Positions 23,480-34,016 are shown, counted from the stretch's first letter. The stretch is 64,000 nt of DNA from Arion vulgaris (GCA_020796225.1 CM036767.1:23123138-23187137), one strand, 5' to 3'. The notes: generated by a model not told the origin, from the sequence alone. Numbers and translations: made by a program.

Positions 23480-23619
23480 CTATCATCAAAAAAAACCCAT
23501 TTGAAAAAATGAGTTTCTTGTAAGTTCTCCCATCTTTCATGCTCAAAGCTTCTTTAATATTATGCTGCACTGTCTCCGCTCCCACCTTCCAGTAAACAGG
23601 CCCTCCAATAAGAGCTAGC
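23480..23619 (-). other. Unassigned open stretch between two SINEs
   Basis: The minus frame reads LALIGGPVYWKVGAE and IKEALSMKDGRTYKKLI without stops. It looks like coding sequence by composition, possibly a LINE remnant, but I do not recognise a family and both ends are lost in SINEs. Confidence 0.3.
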
Positions 23620-23855
23620 TGTGTATCCTTTACAGGACTTTGCGAATCAACCTCAGCTTTTAACACTGTTTGTGATTTTTCTAGGCATTATTACGTTTAG
23701 TAGTTTGTCATTGATTTCTGAACGGGTGGTGCCATCGTTCTTTTGTAAACATCCACGCGAAACAATTCGCAACCAAATTGTCCGCAGTGTGAATCGAACT
23801 CAGATCGTCGGGGTTAATAGACCGAGTCACTATCCCTTAAGCCACATACGCCACC
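23620..23855 (-). mobile_element. SINE B copy 2
   Basis: About 235 bp matching 16996-17249 in the same orientation, including GTGTGAATCGAACTCAG (B box, inverted) and the TTTACAGGACTTTGCG end. Confidence 0.82.
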
Positions 23856-23871
23856 AGGCCCTTCATTACTT

Positions 23872-24055
23872 TTCTCTAGAAATCACTGTGACTTCTAATA
23901 TAAGCAATGTCTCTAGAAATCACTGTGACTTCTAATATAACCAATGTCTCTAGAAATCACTGTGACTTCTAATATAAGCAATGTCTCTAGAAATCACTGT
24001 GACTTCTAATATAAGCAATTTCTCTAGAAATCACTGTGACTTCTAATATAACCAA
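23872..24055. repeat. 37-bp minisatellite inside LINE E, 5 copies
   Basis: Unit contains AATCACTGTGACTTCTAATA, which corresponds to the LINE E codons for FDHIKRH on the minus strand. The same stretch is amplified in LINE E copy 3 at 54066. Confidence 0.9.
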
Positions 24056-24095
24056 ACTATTTCAGTGTCGGGAACATGATGTTGTTTCTTGATTA

Positions 24096-24172
24096 ATGTT
24101 CTTGAAGTCCAGGTCTTGTTGGATGTCTATATTGTTCTTGAAGTCCAGGTCTTGTTGGATGTCTATATTGTT
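24096..24172. repeat. 36-bp duplication inside LINE E
   Basis: Two copies of TGTTCTTGAAGTCCAGGTCT plus the rest of the unit, from the LINE E stretch encoding the helix after KRH. Confidence 0.88.
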
Positions 24173-24282
24173 CTTTATTGTTCTTCTTCTTTGCTCTAGG
24201 TTATCTAAGATTATTTTCAGAATATGTAATTGATGCATTATATGTAATTACGATATGATGTTTAACTGTGGCAAGATGTGTA

Positions 24283-24372
24283 ATTCTGACACATGTGTAA
24301 TTGTGACACATGTGTAAACGTGACACATATTTAATTGTGACACATGTGTAATTGTGACACGCGTGTAATTGT
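24283..24372. repeat. 17-bp minisatellite, about 5 copies
   Basis: Repeats of AATTGTGACACATGTGT with scattered changes. Confidence 0.85.
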
Positions 24373-24589
24373 GGCAGAATATACAGTTATTGTACGATGT
24401 ATAATTAATCGAGTTGACTAATATTCAACTTCAGAAAAGACGTCTTTTTTCAACCGTAAAGCAAGATGGAAATGTTTGGATTTAATGTCTCCTACATGCC
24501 AAGCTAGTTTTTCAGCTGTCTTAACTGGATGTCAACCCTTGCCTCGTTAGACAGATGTATCTATTTTCAGGATCTTTCTCTTTAGCCTG

Positions 24590-24850
24590 TTACGCCCTTG
24601 GCGTTTAGGGCAGCAACAAACACACACCATTCTTCTCTGTTCATGGCCTTCCTCTGTATTGTGTTCCAGCTATGATTCATTTCTTTCTGTTCTTGCTCTA
24701 TCGTTCTCCTCCAGGTTGTCTTGGGTCTTCCACGTTTTCGCCTACTCTCTGGAGTCCATCTCAGTGCAGTTTTCGTGTCAGAGCCAATTTCCCATGCGCA
24801 TCACATGCCCGATCCATCTCCAGCGTCGTCTTCGAATGATGATGAATCAG
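24590..24850 (-). pseudogene. LINE M C-terminal end
   Basis: Minus-strand translation gives RRRWRWIGHVMRMGNWL, then after a frameshift ALRWTPESRRKRGRPKTTW and EWCVFVAALNAKG. This is the conserved C-terminal tail of a LINE RT ORF of the GKRKRGRPK type. No RT core. Confidence 0.82.
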
Positions 24851-25189
24851 TATCTAAGTTTTTATGTTACTTCTGATACAATACACATTCTTCTGAATCG
24901 AGGAGATTTTTAAAATTGATGATGATGTTGATGTTGATATTGATGACAGTTTAATAATAGTCTCGAGAGACACTGAATATAGCTTCCGTTGTGTGTTTTG
25001 TTTCTCCTCTATTCTTACAATTTATTTGTAAACAAGTTGTTTTAGTCTGGCTTCATTTTTTCTCAGATCCGTTTTCAGAGCCTGTCTTCAGCTGTATACG
25101 TCTTATGTATTCATATCAAACACCTTCAAGTTACCCTTGAACACGACATCGTAACAAAGGAAAGGTCCCAAGATCATTCTTTTGCCTGA
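24851..25189. other. Unassigned sequence
   Basis: Only a (GAT/TGA) patch at 24920-24950; no family recognised. Confidence 0.5.
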
Positions 25190-26085
25190 AGTCGGCTTCC
25201 CGTAATGTCCGTCCGTCAATCGTGAGAGTCAGCTTCCCGTAAAGTTCGTCCGTTAATCATGCGAGTCAGCTTCCCATAAAGTTCGTCCGTCAATCATGCG
25301 AGTCAGCTTCCCGTAAAGTTCGTCCGTCAATCATGCGAGTCAGCTTCCCGTAAAGTTCGTCCGTCAATCATGCGAGTCAGCTTCCCGTAAAGTTCGTCCG
25401 GCAATCATGCGAGTCAGCTTCCCGTAAAGTTCGTCCGTCAATCATGCGAGTCAGCTTCCCGTAAAGTTCGTCCGGCAATCATACGAGTCAGCTTCCCGTA
25501 AAGTTCGTCCGGCAATCATGCGAGTCAGCTTCCCGTAAAGTTCGTCCGTCAATCATGCGAGTCAGCTTCCCGTAAAGTTCGTCCGGCAATCATACGAGTC
25601 AGCTTTCCGTAAAGTTCGTCCGTCAATCATGCGAGTCAGCTTCCCGTAAAGTTCGTCCGTCAATCATGCGAGTCAGCTTCCCGTAAAGTACGTCCGGCAA
25701 TCATGCGAGTCAGCTTCCCGTAAAGTTCGTCCGGCAATCATACGAGTCAGCTTCCCGTAAAGTTCGTCCGGCAATCATGCGAGTCAGCTTCCCGTAAAGT
25801 TCGTCCGTCAATCATGCGAGTCAGCTTCCCGTAAAGTTCGTCCGGCAATCATACGAGTCAGCTTTCCGTAAAGTTCGTCCGTCAATCATGCGAGTCAGCT
25901 TCCCGTAAAGTTCGTCCGTCAATCATGCGAGTCAGCTTCCCGTAAAGTACGTCCGGCAATCATGCGAGTCAGCTTCCCGTAAAGTTCGTCCGGCAATCAT
26001 ACGAGTCAGCTTCCCGTAAAGTTCGTCCGGCAATCATACGAGTCAGCTTCCCGTAAAGTTCGTCCGGCAATCATACGAGTCAGGT
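25190..26085. repeat. Minisatellite, 37-bp unit, about 24 copies
   Basis: Units contain GTCAGCTTCCCGTAAAGTTC. Variants (CGTCAATCATGCG, CGGCAATCATACG, GTACGTCCGG) occur in the same order twice, around 25440-25700 and 25700-26000, so a block of several units was duplicated as a higher-order repeat. Confidence 0.97.
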
Positions 26086-26449
26086 GGCCATGTCATCATT
26101 TATAACAACAAAAAGACAAACAAAACAAACACTGATATAACTAAATAAACTATAGCTAAGTATTCAACAAATATAACAAGAAAGGGTGAGAGTAATTCCA
26201 TATATCATTACTAGCACTAATTATAGTTCAAATATTGCGCCTTCAATTGAACAAAATTTTAGCCCCATCAACACAAAAACACTTAGAAAGTCAAATATTA
26301 AAACATAGTAAATATTAAAAAAAACATTCAGAAACAAAATAAATGCTAGAACTGGTGGCAAAGTGATTAGTTTTCTGGTCTCTCATTCGTATAGACAACG
26401 GTTTAAAATCATATGTTTTCAATTATTTTGTTACCAAAGGTGAATAACC
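26086..26449. other. AT-rich spacer with a weak tRNA-like piece
   Basis: GGTGGCAAAGTGATTAG at 26352 and GGTTTAAAATC at 26401 are tRNA-like in spacing but poor matches. Nothing else recognised. Confidence 0.4.
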
Positions 26450-27325
26450 TGATCATGATAATGGAGGTTACAGAGGCGTTGATGTGGTTGGCATCTGATA
26501 ACTACACTTGTGTTTTCCTACTCAGTGACTCCCTATGTCGATTGTCTATTGACTTTCCCCAGGTGTATGATGGTTGTTCACTCTTGAAGTTAATTAAGCG
26601 TAGGAGTGGAAGCTTTAATTTGCGTTCCATGGCCAGATGTGTCGCCATTGTTGTGGTATATCCGTGTTTATTTAGTGTGGTCTTGACAATGTCTATCCAT
26701 CCTTTTATTGGTCTTCCCTTGGCCTTAGTACCTGATCTGTTTTTATTGTATGCTATTATTGATGGCTGGCTGTATTCTATTTTCATTAAATGTACGAACC
26801 ACTGCATTTGTTGTCTTTCAATGTATTCGGTGCATGGTGATTCGTAAAGTGGAAACAGGAATGGTGAGACGACGCAGGCTGTAGTTATTGACACAAACCG
26901 AGATCAGAGAAATCATCTTCTTGCCTGGTCACGCCTGTGTCTGGTTGAATGAACAAGCTGACAGATTTGCTGGTACGGCTCCAATATCAGAGGGCATTGT
27001 AACTGCTCGATATCACATTCTATCAGAGTCTATGAGAATATAGGATGTTAATCGCTGTGAATTCTACACGCTTGTATGTGTATAAGTATGTTCTAGGAGT
27101 TTCAGGGTTGTGAATCCCAGTCGCTGATCAGACTGAGAGAGATGGGTGTCGAGATTGGTACAGCACGAAATGGACAACCTACCAATGCGAAAAGATTGAT
27201 TAATCGATATCGAACTGTCATATTGGACTACTGGAAGCTGATAGATTTGAATCGAAGCACATATGGACAGATGCGGTGTTCTATAATGATAGTCCTCATA
27301 TAAATGATAACAAGTAACATGATCA
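26450..27325 (+). pseudogene. LINE B copy 3: RNase H domain, split by LINE A
   Basis: Left part: MEVTEALMWLASDNYT and LLSDSL, with RNase H residues E (MEV) and D (SDS). Right part from about 26833: IRKVETGMVRRR, FLPGHACVWLNEQADRFAG and REMGVEIGTARNGQ. The loop has lost the usual GxxGNE spacing (ACVWLNEQAD). The 3' end has no (CTGAAA)n but ends CATATAAATGATAAC, like the second subfamily. Frames are broken several times. Confidence 0.85.
26535..26832 (-). pseudogene. LINE A copy 2, 3' end inside LINE B
   Basis: About 300 bp matching 13490-13760: minus strand reads IERQQMQWFVHLMKI and GRPIKGWID. It interrupts the RNase H frame right after SDSL. TSD not clear. Confidence 0.83.
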
Positions 27326-27497
27326 GTCAACTAGAGATCCACAATCTAAATCAATCAATCAATCCAGCCAACTAGTAAACTTTAACTAGAAACTGTATTC
27401 GCATAACATACATCATCAATACATTTACAGATGACTATTTTAACTACTTTAAAACAACCACAATATCAATCAATAATTGAGGTTAAATACATAGTGC

Positions 27498-27765
27498 ACA
27501 TAGAAGTAACAACCTCAAGATCATTTTTACATACAAGTAACAACCTCAAGATCATTTTTACATACAAGTAACAACCTCAAGATCATTTTTTTTTTAAAGT
27601 GCTAAAATAATGAGTGAAGAACAACTACAACAGTGTATTATTATTAATAACATAACATTCAATCATCACAACTACAACAGTGTATCATTATTAATAACAT
27701 AACATTCAATCATCACAACTACAACAGTGTATCATTATTAATAACATAACATTCAATCATAATTA
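27498..27765. repeat. Two short arrays (31 bp x3, 46 bp x3)
   Basis: 27498-27590 repeats TAACAACCTCAAGATCATTT; 27634-27765 repeats CAACTACAACAGTGTATCAT. Confidence 0.92.
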
Positions 27766-27844
27766 AAATTCAATGTACATAAAAAAAACAGTAGTAGGAT
27801 TAAACGATTTGAACATTTCTAGAAATTAGTTCAAGTAGTAGCAT

Positions 27845-28545
27845 GTTCCTTGCGGAACGTCGCATTTATCACAGCCCGCCTAAAAAGCTCTCTGTCTTGC
27901 AAGTTCTCCTGCCTCTACCAGCGTCATGTTTAATTTTTCTTTGATATCCTGCTGCCACCTTCGTCTTGGTCGTCCCCTGCCTCGTTTTCCAGAAACCATG
28001 CCTTCCATTACCTTTCTCTCCAGACCACTGTGGCGTTTAATGTGGTCAAAATATTTCATCTTCCGGGACATGATAATATTTATGAGCCAATGCTCCTTGA
28101 TATACAGCTCTTGTAGGATGTCTTTGTTTCTTCTCTTCTCTGTCCAAGATGTTCTAAGAACTTTTATATAGCATATTGTTTCAAAAGCTTCAATTTTGCT
28201 TTTTAATGTTTGTGTTGTGGTCCATGATTCGCATCCATATGTTGCCACAGGGAATATGCATGTTCTCAGAAGTCTTACTATGTTTCTTTGCTCATGTCGT
28301 GCCATAGTTTCTTTATGCTCACCAACCTCTGGAAAGCCATGGCTAGTCTATTTCTAACTTCTTTCGTACAATCTGCATTGTTGGTAATTATACAGCCAAG
28401 ATATTCTAAATATGTGACGTGCTCAATGTCTTCATTATTGACGGTCATTTTGGGTTGAGATTTTGCTTTTTCGGTGGACATAATTTTAGTTTTCTTTATA
28501 TTCAGAAAAAGGTTATGATCCGAGAAGAAATTAGTTAGCCATAGT
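27845..28545 (-). pseudogene. LINE E copy 1, RT thumb and C-terminus
   Basis: Minus strand: NLFLNIKKTKIM, VTYLEYLGCIITNNADCTKE, then after a frameshift near 28290 VATYGCESWTT, SWTEKRRNKDILQEL, MKYFDHIKRHSGLE and GKRGRGRPRRRW. The catalytic palm is missing, so it is a 5'-truncated copy. Its sister copies at 23870 and 53945 have internal tandem arrays that this one lacks, which makes it the reference for them. Confidence 0.9.
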
Positions 28546-28784
28546 GAATTTGCTGATATTAACTAACAGTTAAGGGGTATTGTGATATTTAAACCTGATT
28601 TTGTTGAGAATACATTATCATTGTATACATACAGTGATATATTCAAGATATTCAATCATACATAGGAAATATCTCAAACATCTTTATCATAAAAACTAGC
28701 AGTTATCAAATAAATAACATTTCACGTAGCTTTTTCAGACATTATGGTATGAAGTGCCTGTCATTTCATATTTCTATGCTGTAG

Positions 28785-28890
28785 TATGCAGGAGGTAGGA
28801 GGGCCGATTCCTTTACATATGGAACGTCGCGTGTGGGACTGAGCCCACAACTCTCTTGTGTCCGATCCAAATTTTGCAATACACTTATCC
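28785..28890 (-). mobile_element. SINE D copy 2
   Basis: Reverse strand GTGGGCTCAGTCCCAC followed by GCGACGTTCC and GGCCCTCCTACCTCCTGCAT, matching 47220-47325. Confidence 0.6.
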
Positions 28891-29008
28891 GTCCCAGGTT
28901 AGCAGTTATATGTACACCAAATAAATGAAATATATTTATATATTTGTTACAAGAGAGGTATAGTAAGTATCTCGGCTAGTCGGATGCCTGATAATTGCAT
29001 CTCAAATA

Positions 29009-29343
29009 TTGATGTATGGCGTGTGTGAAAGGGAGGAAATGAACAATTGGTGTACAGGACAAAAACGATTTAAAGACATTCTTAATATGTCACTAAAATG
29101 CTCCGAAACAGACATAATGTGCTGGGAATCCATTGCGCAAGATCGCCAAATATGGTGCTGTAACAATACAAGAGGAGCTCATATGGCTCAGAATCGCCGT
29201 AATGTTAAGTCGCAGAGAAAGCGAGTTGCGCGAAAAGACAAAACAACAGCCACATGTCTAGCCATGACCCCTGGCAACATATATTATCGGAGCAACGGTC
29301 TAACCTTGATCATGTATACCTGTGCTAGGAGATTGTGCTAGAG
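29009..29343 (+). pseudogene. LINE H C-terminal end
   Basis: Open for 110 codons: GQKRFKDILNMSLK, CWESIAQDRQIW and RKRVARKDK. This is the conserved tail of a known LINE type that ends in a Cys2His2-like finger. Here the finger is damaged (C-L-A-M then YYRSNGLTLIMYTCAR), with key Cys and His missing. No RT core. Confidence 0.8.
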
Positions 29344-30075
29344 CAGCGTTTTCCAAAGTTAGCGGTACCGCCCCCAGTGGGCGCTGAAGCGTTCTAGGGG
29401 GGCGATAGTGGGTTCAGAAGAATTTGTGGGGTGGTCAGGCGATTAAAATAAAATATTTTCGTGATTTTACACCACCCATTTTACACCACCCATTTTACAC
29501 CACCCATTTTACACCACCCATTTTACACCACCCATTTTACACCACCCATTTTACACCACCCATTTTACACCACCAATTTTACACCACCCATTTTACACCA
29601 TCCATTTTACACCATCCATTTTACACCATCCATTTTACACCACCCATTTTACACCATCCATTTTACACCATCCATTTTACGATAAAATAATCATTTAAAA
29701 TGTGAACTCTGTATTTTACGATTAAATAATCATTTAAAATGTGAACTCTGTATTTTACGATTAAATAATCATTTAAAATGTGAACTCTGCATTTTAATTC
29801 ATCTCATGTCCGTTTTACACGACTCATTTTTAAAAATCAATTTTCTATTTCATGCAAAAATCATTTGAAAATTGACGATGAATTAAAGAAATATATATCA
29901 ATTTTCTATGTCAAAGAGAAAATAGAAGATGTATATATGTGAGAAGGGAGCGATGGCAAGCTGTTATAATGTGGAGGGGGCGTTGGCAAACTGTTATAAT
30001 TTAGTGGGGGTGTGGCGTTACAAAGTTTATGTTGTGCAAAGTAGGTGGTGGGCAGAAAAAGTTTGGGAATCTATG
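29344..30075. mobile_element. hAT-like MITE with an internal minisatellite
   Basis: Left end CAGCGTTTTCCAAAGTTAGC and right end GTTTGGGAATCTATG form imperfect terminal inverted repeats of the CAGnG-TTTCCAAA kind. The word GTGCTAGA is present on both sides (29335-29342 and 30076-30082 plus one base), a 7-8 bp TSD typical of hAT elements. No transposase. The centre has two tandem arrays. Confidence 0.72.
29468..29805. repeat. 14-bp array and 39-bp x3 array inside the MITE
   Basis: About 16 copies of TTTTACACCACCCA (variant CATCCA) to 29690, then three copies of a 39-bp unit with CATTTAAAATGTGAACTCTG. Confidence 0.95.
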
Positions 30076-30089
30076 TGCTAGATAATAGT

Positions 30090-30165
30090 ATTTTACAATC
30101 ACCTCCTCGGACACCAGAGGTGCAGCACCACACGTCTGAGATTGTTGTCATCATTGTTTGCGATG
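30090..30165 (+). repeat. Interspersed repeat, copy 1
   Basis: TTTACAATCACCTCCTCGG, CCAGAGGTGCAGC and CACACGTCTGAGATTGTTGT match 53425-53500 in the same orientation. The family is unknown. Confidence 0.6.
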
Positions 30166-30304
30166 AACACCTATTACTATGCGTAATGTGTCTAGCACAA
30201 AGATTCTGCTATGTACTATATACTATATTCCAGCATGTTGATGTCTTTATCTCGTTACTTTTGAGTATAACATTTCTGTGAGTTTCTTCAATCTTCTTGT
30301 TTTT

Positions 30305-30826
30305 TTCTTTCTTAAATTAACAATAACTAACCATGTTTCAAATTCTCAAATTAACAATAACTAACCATGTTTCAAATTCTCAAATTAACAATAACTAACC
30401 ATGTTTCAAATTCTCAAATTAACAATAACTAACCATGTTTCAAATTCTCAAATTAACAATAACTAATCATGTTTCAAATTCTCAAATTAACAATAACTAA
30501 CCATGTTTCAAATTCTCAAATTAACAATAACTAATCATGTTTCAGATTCTCAAATTAACAATAACTAATCATGTTTCAAATTCTCAAATTAACAATAACT
30601 AATCATGTTTCAAATTCTCAAATTAACAATAACTAACCATGTTTCAGATTCTCAAATTAACAATAACTAATCATGTTTCAGATTCTCAAATTAACAATAA
30701 CTAATCATGTTTCAAATTCTCAAATTAACAATAACTAACCATGTTTCAGATTCTCAAATTAACAATAACTAACCATGTTTCAGATTCTCAAATTAACAAT
30801 AACTAACCATGTTTCAGATTCTCAAA
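30305..30826. repeat. Minisatellite, 34-bp unit, about 15 copies
   Basis: Unit contains ATTCTCAAATTAACAATAAC; variants CCATGTTTCAAA and TCATGTTTCAGA alternate. Confidence 0.97.
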
Positions 30827-30869
30827 AATGAAATTCTCAAGCTGTTCCAATGACCATTTCTTTTTCATC

Positions 30870-31345
30870 TTCTTCTCCTTCTTCTTCTCTTCCACCAGTT
30901 ACTTCTTTATAGAAATATTGAGAGGGAAACGTAGTGTCTTGTGTGTGCTTGTTCTAGAGAGGGAAACGTAGTGTCTTGTGTGTGCTTGTTCTAGAGAGGG
31001 AAACGTAGTGTCTTGTGTGTGCTTGTTCTAGAGAGGGAAACGTAGTGTCTTGTGTGTGCTTGTTCTAGAGAGGGAAAGGTAGTGTCTTGTGTGTGCTTGT
31101 TCTAATGCGCTTTAAGCTGTTATTCATTTTCTCAAGGCTGCTCATGATGCCGTCGATCCATCTTTGCATGGTCTCCTATTGCTCTGTACTCGTTATACTT
31201 TGTCAGTGTTGCTGTCTCTGGTAAACGATACCAGGGCATTCTTGTCAGTTGTCCAAACCAATTAATCTGTTATTCTTTTAATGAATTCCATGACTGGTTT
31301 CATATCCAGTCCTCTACTGATTTCTTCCTTTCTAATCTGTATCTT
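30870..31345 (-). pseudogene. LINE K C-terminal end, flanked by its own arrays
   Basis: Minus strand: IRKEEISRGLDMKPVMEFIK, then after a frameshift QINWFGQLTRMPWYRLPE. This is the NEEI-PVLEYIE-WFGHLARMP stretch of LINE C-termini. Toward the 3' end it reads KTLRFPL and then a purine tail (GAAGAGAAGAAGAAGG). A 37-bp array sits near the tail and a 29-bp array replaces everything upstream. Confidence 0.72.
30925..31103. repeat. 37-bp minisatellite, 5 copies, near the LINE K end
   Basis: Unit contains GGGAAACGTAGTGTCTTGTG; on the minus strand it repeats codons read as THKTLRFPL, the end of LINE K. Confidence 0.95.
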
Positions 31346-32450
31346 CTGATTTCTTCCTTTCTAATCTGTATCTTCTGATTTCTTCCTTTCTAATCTGTAT
31401 CTTCTGATTTCTTCCTTTCTAATCTGTATCTTCTGATTTCTTCCTTTCTAACCTGTATCTTCTGATTTCTTCCTTTCTAATCTGTATCTTCTGATTTCTT
31501 CCTTTCTAATGTGTATCTTCTGATTTCTTCCTTTCTAATCTGTATCTTCTGATTTCTTCCTTTCTAATCTGTATCTTCTGATTTCTTCCTTTCCAATGTG
31601 TATCTTCTGATTTCTTCCTTTCTAATCTGTATCTTCTGATTTCTTCCTTTCTAATGTGTATCTTCTGATTTCTTCCTTTCTAATCTGTATCTTCTGATTT
31701 CTTCCTTTCTAATGTGTATCTTCTGATTTCTTCCTTTCTAATCTGTATCTTCTGATTTCTTCCTTTCTAATGTGTATCTTCTGATTTTTTCCTTTCTAAT
31801 GTGTATCTTCTGATTTCTTCCTTTCTAATCTGTATCTTCTGATTTCTTCCTTTCTAATGTGTATCTTCTGATTTCTTCCTTTCTAATCTGTATCTTCTGA
31901 TTTCTTCCTTTCTAATCTGTATCTTCTGATTTCTTCCTTTCTAATGTGTATCTTCTGATTTCTTCCTTTCTAATCTGTATCTTCTGATTTCTTCCTTTCT
32001 AATCTGTATCTTCTGATTTCTTCCTTTCTAATGTGTATCTTCTGATTTCTTCCTTTCTAATGTGTATCTTCTGATTTCTTCCTTTCTAATGTGTATCTTC
32101 TGATTTCTTCCTTTCTAATCTGTATCTTCTGATTTCTTCCTTTCTAATGTGTATCTTCTGATTTCTTCCTTTCTAATCTGTATCTTCTGATTTCTTCCTT
32201 TCTAATCTGTATCTTCTGATTTCTTCCTTTCTAATGTGTATCTTCTGATTTCTTCCTTTCTAATCTGTATCTTCTGATTTCTTCCTTTCTAATCTGTATC
32301 TTCTGATTTCTTCCTTTCTAATGTGTATCTTCTGATTTCTTCCTTTCTAATCTGTATCTACTGATTTCTTCCTTTCTAATCTGTATCTTCTGATTTCTTC
32401 CTTTCTAATGTGTATCTTCTGATTTCTTCCTTTCTAATCTGTATCTTCTG
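31316..32450. repeat. Minisatellite, 29-bp unit, about 39 copies, seeded by LINE K
   Basis: Unit TTTCTTCCTTTCTAATCTGT (minus strand IQIRKEEIS). The last unit at 31316-31345 continues in frame into the LINE K body. CTGTATC and GTGTATC variants alternate in a semi-regular way. No LINE sequence remains beyond 32450. Confidence 0.95.
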
Positions 32451-32632
32451 AATATATCAAATGATATCATCCAATATATATATATTTATATCATGACCAT
32501 TTCTGATTAGATAATATTATACATTTGAAGTTGGCATCATTTTGTTAATAGTCTTCTTTAACAGATAGCCATAGGCGGATCCAGATTTGACATAGTTTAT
32601 ACATCAATACTAATGGTGTCTAGTCGCTGTAT

Positions 32633-32905
32633 CTTCTTCTTCTTCTTCTTCTTTGCGTTCGTTCTTTACGATCAATTTTAATCACTCTTTGTGATATATT
32701 TGATCTTTGTCAAGAATGTGTATACGTTGCACATTGGTTTGATATATGATAGGCCCCTAAACGCATAGACTTGTACATGTTTAGGACAGGTGCATCCGAT
32801 TTCAGCCTAACCTCCTTAGTCGCCTCTTACGACATGCGTGACAGGTAACAGTGGTTCTATTCTTTACACCTCAACTTTGCGTCCCGGTAACCGCTCGCGC
32901 GAGTA
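32633..32905 (-). mobile_element. SINE R copy 4
   Basis: Full-length inverted SINE R: (AAG)n tail at 32633, GATTAAAATTGATCGT-type end, core GTCGTAAGAGGCGACTAAGG, head GCGGTTACCGGGAC. An 8-bp TSD CGCTGTAT (32625-32632 and 32906-32913) flanks it. A short duplication GATATATGATAGG sits mid-body. Confidence 0.88.
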
Positions 32906-33006
32906 CGCTGTATAATATGGTTAAACTATCAGGGAATCTAAACAAACTTAACATTGTTTTGTGAACATCAACGACTCGATTTATTGATTGAAAAATAGTA
33001 CCATCA

Positions 33007-33222
33007 TCACTGCACTTTGGTGAATAACCATGTGAGCTTCGATCTCTTTATTATACAATAATGTCTCAGCGGCAGTGCCTGAACTTTGTAGCACCGGTGA
33101 GAGTTCTCGAGGAAATTTTGATGATGATTAAACGAATGTAGTAAAAGTATTTCACTCTTTTTAATGAATTGTTGCAGGGCCACGGTTTTGTAGCCCACTT
33201 GTATCGTGTTCTCAACTGCCAA
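33007..33222 (-). pseudogene. Conserved C-terminal coding fragment, copy 1
   Basis: A 71-codon minus frame ends SHRCYKVQALPLRHYCIIKR then SKLTWLFTKVQ and a stop. A diverged copy at 44921-45100 ends RRCYDVLVLQLSSSCIRKRS then EHTWLLTEVQ and a stop at the aligned position. Shared frame and stop suggest both descend from one protein-coding C-terminus. I do not recognise the protein; a transposon ORF is the likeliest source. Confidence 0.45.
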
Positions 33223-33229
33223 GTGTTCT

Positions 33230-33535
33230 TTTACAACTCAACACGGAACATACCTTTTACAACTCAACACGGAACATACCTTTTACAACTCAACACGGAA
33301 CATACCTTTTATTGTCCGTTTGTGACAGAACTAGAAACATTAAATTATTTTTAAAAAAAGAAATCACATTTTTTTAGAAATAGAAAATTAGAACCAAGAT
33401 ATATTTCAAAGTCATCACACTCAAAGATTATCACTTTCAAAGTTATCATACTCAAAGATTATCACTTTCAAAGTTATCACACTCAAAGATTATCACTTTC
33501 AAAGTTATCACACTCAAAGATTATCACTTTCAAAG
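33230..33535. repeat. Short arrays: 26 bp x3 and 31 bp x4
   Basis: 33230-33310 repeats ACAACTCAACACGGAACATA; 33405-33535 repeats CTCAAAGATTATCACTTTCA. Confidence 0.92.
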
Positions 33536-33574
33536 AATATATATTCATGATGCCATTTCTTTCACATTTGATCT

Positions 33575-33860
33575 AGAACTAAGTTACAAGTACAAAAAAC
33601 GCTGGTGCAGGTTAGGACAAACTTTGAGAAAACCTGAGCGAATATAACAAGAAGGGTCATGTTCGGCAACCCGCAGTGACAGCAAAAGAGGGGGAAGCCG
33701 AAAAATACAAGGATACGAGATTTGGAGGCAAAGACCAACAATATAAAGAAGAGCTGGATGGAGATGCAGGAAATAGCTAGAGATAGGAACACTTGGAATG
33801 AGTTGGTTGAGGGTCTATGCCCAAGTCCGGGTTACAACGGCAGAGAAAGAGAGAGAGAGA
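33575..33860 (+). pseudogene. LINE N C-terminal end
   Basis: Translation: KKRWCRLGQTLRKPERNITR, then RGKPKNT, SWMEMQEIARDRNTWNELVE and GLCPSPG before a stop. This closely follows the usual LINE tail (RW-LGHTLRK, GRPKNTW, DR-W-LVDGLCP). One internal stop (NPQ*QQKRG). A (GAGA)n run follows at 33844. Confidence 0.85.
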
Positions 33861-33889
33861 GAAATTAAAAGTATGTAAATATATTGATT

Positions 33890-34016
33890 GCAAAAACATA
33901 ATGTTGCTTTAGAGAAATCATTTCTTTCATGTGTAAAGTTCATCAAGTAAGCAAAAACATAATGTTGCTTTAGAGAAATCATTTCTTCTATGTGTAAAGT
34001 TCATCAAGTAAGTCAT
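33890..34016. repeat. Direct duplication of about 61 bp
   Basis: Two copies of GCAAAAACATAATGTTGCTT plus the rest of the unit. Confidence 0.92.

Larger units (their letters stand above)
23870..24200 (-). pseudogene. LINE E copy 2, with tandem expansions
   Basis: Outside the repeats it matches LINE E copy 1 (27845-28545), for example ACCAAACTATTTCAGTGTCG against GGTCAAAATATTTCATCTTC and TTGGATGTCT against TAGGATGTCT. Two pieces of it have been tandemly amplified. Confidence 0.65.

Noticed and set aside
25190..26085. CRISPR-like direct repeats
   Set aside because: Units are contiguous with no unique spacers, in a eukaryotic genome without cas genes.
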